Positions 60,619 through 64,000 of a stretch of 64,000 bases of DNA are shown here, in pieces. Within the stretch, counting starts at the first letter, position 1, and every line of letters starts with the position of its first letter. The position numbers and the translations under genes are program-made. Below the pieces are notes generated by a model. That model saw only the letters and a list, made by a program, of their open reading frames with translations. It made no database searches and had not been told where the DNA came from. The stretch covers positions 1 through 64,000 of the forward strand of contig CALUIS010000007.1 of the NCBI GenBank assembly GCA_944320765.1. The letters run 5' to 3'. This DNA comes from an uncultured Paraprevotella sp. (GTDB lineage: Bacteria > Bacteroidota > Bacteroidia > Bacteroidales > Bacteroidaceae).

Positions 60619-61650
60619 TTATTTTAATGTTACTCTTGAATATGCCGGCAGGTCGATGCCGCAGAAGTCTTGGTCCAGATACTTGAAGTATCCCGTAATG
60701 GCAATCATCGCCGCGTTGTCCGTCGTATAGCTGAACTTGGGGATGAAAATCTTCCAGCCATATTTGGCCGCATGTTCGCGGAAAGCGTTGCGCAAGCCAT
60801 TGTTGGCCGACACTCCGCCGGCCACGGCCACCTCTTTGATGCCTGTGTCCTTGGCCGCCTGCCGGAGCTTCTTCATCAGGATTTCCACAATGGTATGTTC
60901 CAACGAAGCCGCCAGGTCCTCCTTGTGGTGTTCAATGAAATCAGGATCGTCCTTCAGCCAGTCGCGCAAGGAATAAAGGAACGAGGTTTTCAGCCCGCTG
61001 AAGCTGTAGTCGTAGCCCTCTATATGCGGTTTGGCAAAAGTATAGGCCAAAGGATTTCCCTGACGGGCCAGCCTGTCGATGACCGGCCCTCCGGGATAGC
61101 CCAGCCCCATCACCTTGGAGCATTTGTCTATCGCCTCGCCCGCCGCATCGTCTATGGTCTGTCCCATCACTTCCATGTCGTTATAGGCCTTCACCCTGAC
61201 AATTTGGGAATTCCCGCCGCTCACCAACAAGCACAGGAACGGGAATGAAGGTTGGTCGTGGTCATCCTCGCTCTCCTTGATGAAATGCGCCAGCACATGC
61301 CCCTGCAGGTGGTTCACGTCTATCAAGGGAATACCCAACGCGCGTGCGAACCCCTTGGCAAAAGAGACACCGACCAGCAAAGACCCCATCAGCCCCGGGC
61401 CACGAGTGAAGGCCACGGCCGAAAGTTCCTCTTTCGCCACGCCCGCCCGCTTCAGCGCCTGGTCCACGACCGGCACGATGTTCTGCTGGTGGGCGCGCGA
61501 GGCCAGTTCCGGCACCACGCCGCCGTAAGCCTCATGCACCGCCTGACTGGCCGTGACATTGCTCAGCAGCACTCCGTCGCGGATGACGGCGGCCGAAGTG
61601 TCGTCGCAGCTCGACTCTATTCCTAATATTGTAACGTGCTTGTCTCCCAT
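60619..61650 (-). CDS. tsaD: tRNA threonylcarbamoyladenosine biosynthesis protein TsaD
   Basis: A 343-residue Kae1/TsaD metalloprotein. The ATG at 61650 is preferred because GGAGGAGCG precedes it. Motifs are LGIESSCDDTSAA (near 8), the metal-binding NHLQGHVLAH (around 110), LLVSGGNSQIV (around 135) and YDYSFSGLKTSF (around 217). With TsaB, TsaC and TsaE it adds t6A at position 37 of tRNAs. It is 19 bases after map. Confidence 0.96.
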   Translation of the reverse strand: MGDKHVTILGIESSCDDTSAAVIRDGVLLSNVTASQAVHEAYGGVVPELASRAHQQNIVPVVDQALKRAGVAKEELSAVAFTRGPGLMGSLLVGVSFAKGFARALGIPLIDVNHLQGHVLAHFIKESEDDHDQPSFPFLCLLVSGGNSQIVRVKAYNDMEVMGQTIDDAAGEAIDKCSKVMGLGYPGGPVIDRLARQGNPLAYTFAKPHIEGYDYSFSGLKTSFLYSLRDWLKDDPDFIEHHKEDLAASLEHTIVEILMKKLRQAAKDTGIKEVAVAGGVSANNGLRNAFREHAAKYGWKIFIPKFSYTTDNAAMIAITGYFKYLDQDFCGIDLPAYSRVTLK

Positions 61651-61669
61651 CGCTCCTCCTTTGCTTATA

Positions 61670-62527
61670 TTAATAGGTAAGGATTTCAAGGCCATGCTCC
61701 GTCATGACGAACGTATGCTCCCACTGTGCGCTGGGCAGCTCGTCCTCGGTCACTACGGTCCATCCGTCCTCTTCGTCCACAAACACACGCCAGTCCCCCA
61801 TATTGACCATCGGCTCTATCGTGAATACCATGCCCGGCACCAGCAACATGCCTGTACCCTTTCGCCCGAAATGCTCCACGTCCGGCTCTTCATGGAATTC
61901 CAGCCCGACCCCATGCCCGCACAAGTCCCGCACGATGCTGAACCCGTTTTTCTTGGCATGTTTCTCTATGGCATTGCCGATATCCCCCACAAAGCCGAAG
62001 GGCTTGGCGGCCTGCATCCCGATTTCCAGGCATTCCCGGGCCACATCCACCAGCTTCTGCTTTTCCGGTGTCGTCTGCCCTATCACGAACATACGCGACG
62101 CGTCGCTATAGTAGCCGTCCAGAATCGTAGAGACATCCACATTGATGATGTCCCCTTCCTTCAGCACCTCGAACTCGCTCGGGATACCGTGGCACACGAC
62201 TTCGTTGACCGAAGTGCAGACACTTTTAGGGAATCCCTCGTAATTCAGCGGGGCCGGGACCGCCCCGTGGCTCACCGTATAGTCGTACACCAGCCGGTCT
62301 ATCTCCAACGTGGTCATCCCCTCATGGATTTCCCGGGCCACGAGGTCCAGCACGCCCGTATTCACCACGCCGCTCCGGCGGATGCCTTCAATCTGCTCGG
62401 GGGTCTTTATCAGTTTGCGCGAAGGCACCAGGCAACCCCGGTTCTGGAACGACAAGACTTTCTTGTCCAGCTCTGTCATTTCCGCCCCTTTCGGCACGAA
62501 CCAGTTCCTTCTTATTCTTTTAAACAT
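61670..62527 (-). CDS. map: Methionine aminopeptidase, type I
   Basis: A 285-residue enzyme with an N-terminal extension (KRIRRNWFVPKGAEM) of about 35 residues before the core. The metal ligands are visible in VDVSTILDGYYSDASRMF (Asp pair), GHGVGLEFHEEP (His) and FTIEPMVNMG, HxxFxxTE (Glu). It cleaves the initiator methionine from new proteins. It begins just after the promoter at 62551 and precedes tsaD. Confidence 0.95.
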   Translation of the reverse strand: MFKRIRRNWFVPKGAEMTELDKKVLSFQNRGCLVPSRKLIKTPEQIEGIRRSGVVNTGVLDLVAREIHEGMTTLEIDRLVYDYTVSHGAVPAPLNYEGFPKSVCTSVNEVVCHGIPSEFEVLKEGDIINVDVSTILDGYYSDASRMFVIGQTTPEKQKLVDVARECLEIGMQAAKPFGFVGDIGNAIEKHAKKNGFSIVRDLCGHGVGLEFHEEPDVEHFGRKGTGMLLVPGMVFTIEPMVNMGDWRVFVDEEDGWTVVTEDELPSAQWEHTFVMTEHGLEILTY

Positions 62528-62550
62528 CTTCCAATCCGTTTTTTATCATG

Positions 62551-62558
62551 CAAAAGTA
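62551..62558 (-). promoter_or_regulatory. Promoter of map-tsaD-cinA-like
   Basis: TACTTTTG on the minus strand matches TAnnTTTG, about 24 bases before the ATG. Confidence 0.55.
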
Positions 62559-62609
62559 CGATAAAAAAATCATTTGAAAGCGCAAACCAACACTAAATCT
62601 TCCTTGTTT

Positions 62610-63983
62610 TTACATTTGTTTGTCATCCTCAGGCCCGGCTTCCGCCCTCACGGCCCCGCCCGTTTCTCCAACCTGCCCCCGCGCCCGTACGGCATCGAAT
62701 TTGGCCTTCATCGTAGGGTTGTTGCGCGTCAGTTTCTTAATCGTCAGGCCCTCCGCCTTGTCGTTGGCCAACCGGAGGTTCCGCTCCGAACCCAGCAGGG
62801 ACTCTTTGATTTTCTGCAGATGGTCGATAGACTTGTCTATCTCCTCCACCGCCTTGCGGAACTTGTCGCTGGCCAACCTGTAATTGTAGCCGAAACGTTC
62901 CTTGAAATCGTTCAGTTGTTCCTCGAAACGAGTCACGTCGACCGACTGGCTGCGGGCCACGGCCAACTGGCGCTGGTACTCCACGCTTTTCTTGGAAGTC
63001 TGCACCAGCAGAGTAATCAGCGGGATGAAGAATTGCGGACGGATGACGTACATCTTCGGATAACGGTGGGACATGTCCACTATCCCCGTGTTATACAGTT
63101 CGCTGTCCGCCTCCAGCAACGAGACCAGCACCGCGTATTCGCAATGCTTCGCCCTGCGGTCCTCGTCCAGCTTCTTCAGGAAATCCTCATTCTTATGCTT
63201 GGCGGCCGTCCCGTCCATCTCGTTCTTCATCTCGAACATGACAGACACATACTCCATCCCGTCCTCATAATCCCGGAAGATAAAATCCCCCTTGGACCCT
63301 CCGGAAGCGTCATTGTCCTTCTCGAAATAGGCCTGCGGGAAGAGCGGGCGCACGCGGTTGAACTCCGTGCTGCAATGGATTTCCAACGACTCCCCCACCA
63401 TCTTGGTGGACATGCGCGACTTCAGGTCCTTGTAATAGTCCACCATCTCCTGCTTCTGCCGGAGCTGCTGCTCGTATCCATCCCTGAGATGGCGTTCCCT
63501 GCTGGCGGCCTCCGCCTTGTACAACGTCATCTGCCCTTTCAGGTCGGCGATTTCCGCGTCTTTGGCATACAAAGCCTCCCGCGCCTTTCCGCCGGCCTGA
63601 AGCACGGCTATCTTCCGGCGGTCTTCCTCCTGCCCGATCTCGGCTTTCAGTCCGGCAATCTCATTCTCCTTTTTCGCCAGCACGGCCTCAAACTCCAATT
63701 CCTTGGCCCGGGCGATGCCGCCGACCTGCTCCTGCAGGCGGGCTATCTCTTCCGACCTCCGCGCCAGCTCCTTGTCTTTCTCCGCCATACGGGCCGCGAA
63801 CGAACGTTCGGCCTCCGCCGAGTCGGCCAGCCGTTCCGCCTGGAGGCGGCGGTGAAGCTCCGTCATCCGACGGTCCACCTCCTCCTGAAGTTCCGCATTC
63901 CTGACTTGCCCCACGATAAAGGCATAGCCGGCCTCGTCCACTTTAAATACTTGCCCGCAGTTCGGGCATTTGAGTTCTTTCAT
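62610..63983 (-). CDS. DUF2130 protein (zinc ribbon, coiled coil and nuclease-like domain)
   Basis: A 457-residue protein. It begins with one zinc-ribbon half (KCPNCGQVF), then a long coiled coil (about 35-190, heptads of Glu/Lys/Ala) and the conserved DUF2130 block ([44 protein letters not shown]...VMFEMKNE, about 195-265). GDFIFRD and FEMKNE resemble the D and ExK motifs of PD-(D/E)xK nucleases. A second coiled coil and a Pro/Ala tail end it. Function is unknown; a DNA- or RNA-processing role is likely. The upstream gene is outside the window. Confidence 0.85.
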   Translation of the reverse strand: MKELKCPNCGQVFKVDEAGYAFIVGQVRNAELQEEVDRRMTELHRRLQAERLADSAEAERSFAARMAEKDKELARRSEEIARLQEQVGGIARAKELEFEAVLAKKENEIAGLKAEIGQEEDRRKIAVLQAGGKAREALYAKDAEIADLKGQMTLYKAEAASRERHLRDGYEQQLRQKQEMVDYYKDLKSRMSTKMVGESLEIHCSTEFNRVRPLFPQAYFEKDNDASGGSKGDFIFRDYEDGMEYVSVMFEMKNEMDGTAAKHKNEDFLKKLDEDRRAKHCEYAVLVSLLEADSELYNTGIVDMSHRYPKMYVIRPQFFIPLITLLVQTSKKSVEYQRQLAVARSQSVDVTRFEEQLNDFKERFGYNYRLASDKFRKAVEEIDKSIDHLQKIKESLLGSERNLRLANDKAEGLTIKKLTRNNPTMKAKFDAVRARGQVGETGGAVRAEAGPEDDKQM

Positions 63984-64000
63984 GTGATGATAGGTTAGCA

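Overview
The window reads as chromosomal DNA from the order Bacteroidales, most likely family Bacteroidaceae. The evidence is the near-universal -7 promoter element TAnnTTTG in gaps before genes, weak or absent Shine-Dalgarno sequences, and Bacteroidota-specific families: Bat/MoxR aerotolerance operon, GldE next to SSB and MutY, DUF4295 with bL33 and bL28, a GT3-type glycogen synthase, a TM-tethered AraC/two-component-like regulator and SPII lipoproteins. I cannot name the species from sequence alone.

Left end (1-8.3 kb) is an AT-rich accessory island. Read leftward, a compact four-gene cassette encodes an XRE-type repressor, a Schlafen/AlbA_2 ATP-binding protein, a type III restriction (Res) subunit and a type III methyltransferase (Mod) whose C-terminal SAM-binding half is missing in the visible sequence. 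Read rightward is a short transcript with a 42-codon open frame, competing hairpins and an intrinsic terminator, followed by two coupled calcineurin-like phosphoesterases. I regard the cassette and the attenuator-like leader as the best candidates for an undescribed system.

From 8.6 kb the base composition and content become core. 8.6-11.4 kb: a ThiE/TenI-like protein, PRPP synthetase and a TlpA-type lipoprotein. 11.5-15.8 kb: glycogen phosphorylase and glycogen synthase. 16-19.2 kb: secreted proteins and an M6 metalloprotease. 19.3-24.8 kb: a phosphate block (Ppx/GppA, PPK1, PiT transporter). 24.9-25.8 kb: a scar with an AlbA_2 gene remnant, tandem palindromic repeats and a DUF6078-like gene. 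26-32.5 kb: OprO/P-like porin, S41 protease, B3/B4 protein, FKBP, a YgbA-family gene remnant, glutaredoxin-like protein, thioredoxin, AraC regulator and hydrolase. 32.7-43.6 kb: AspT-family transporter, methyltransferase, phosphopantetheinyl transferase, GldE, SSB, MutY, HU, a 29-residue mS38-like protein, RNase G, a two-domain esterase and a GH25 lysozyme.

43.6-44.3 kb is a gene-free scar rich in inverted repeats with an orphan leftward terminator, abutting a sensor/AraC regulator that appears 5' truncated. 46-55.1 kb is the leftward moxR-DUF58-batX-batA-batB-batC-batD-batE operon plus a PAP2 phosphatase. 55.2-59.2 kb is ftsY-rimO-HU-HU/LysM, including an HU domain fused through one membrane helix to a periplasmic LysM domain. 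59.3-64 kb holds bL28, bL33, DUF4295, CinA-like, TsaD, methionine aminopeptidase and a DUF2130 protein. No tRNA, rRNA, CRISPR array, intact transposase or integrase was seen.
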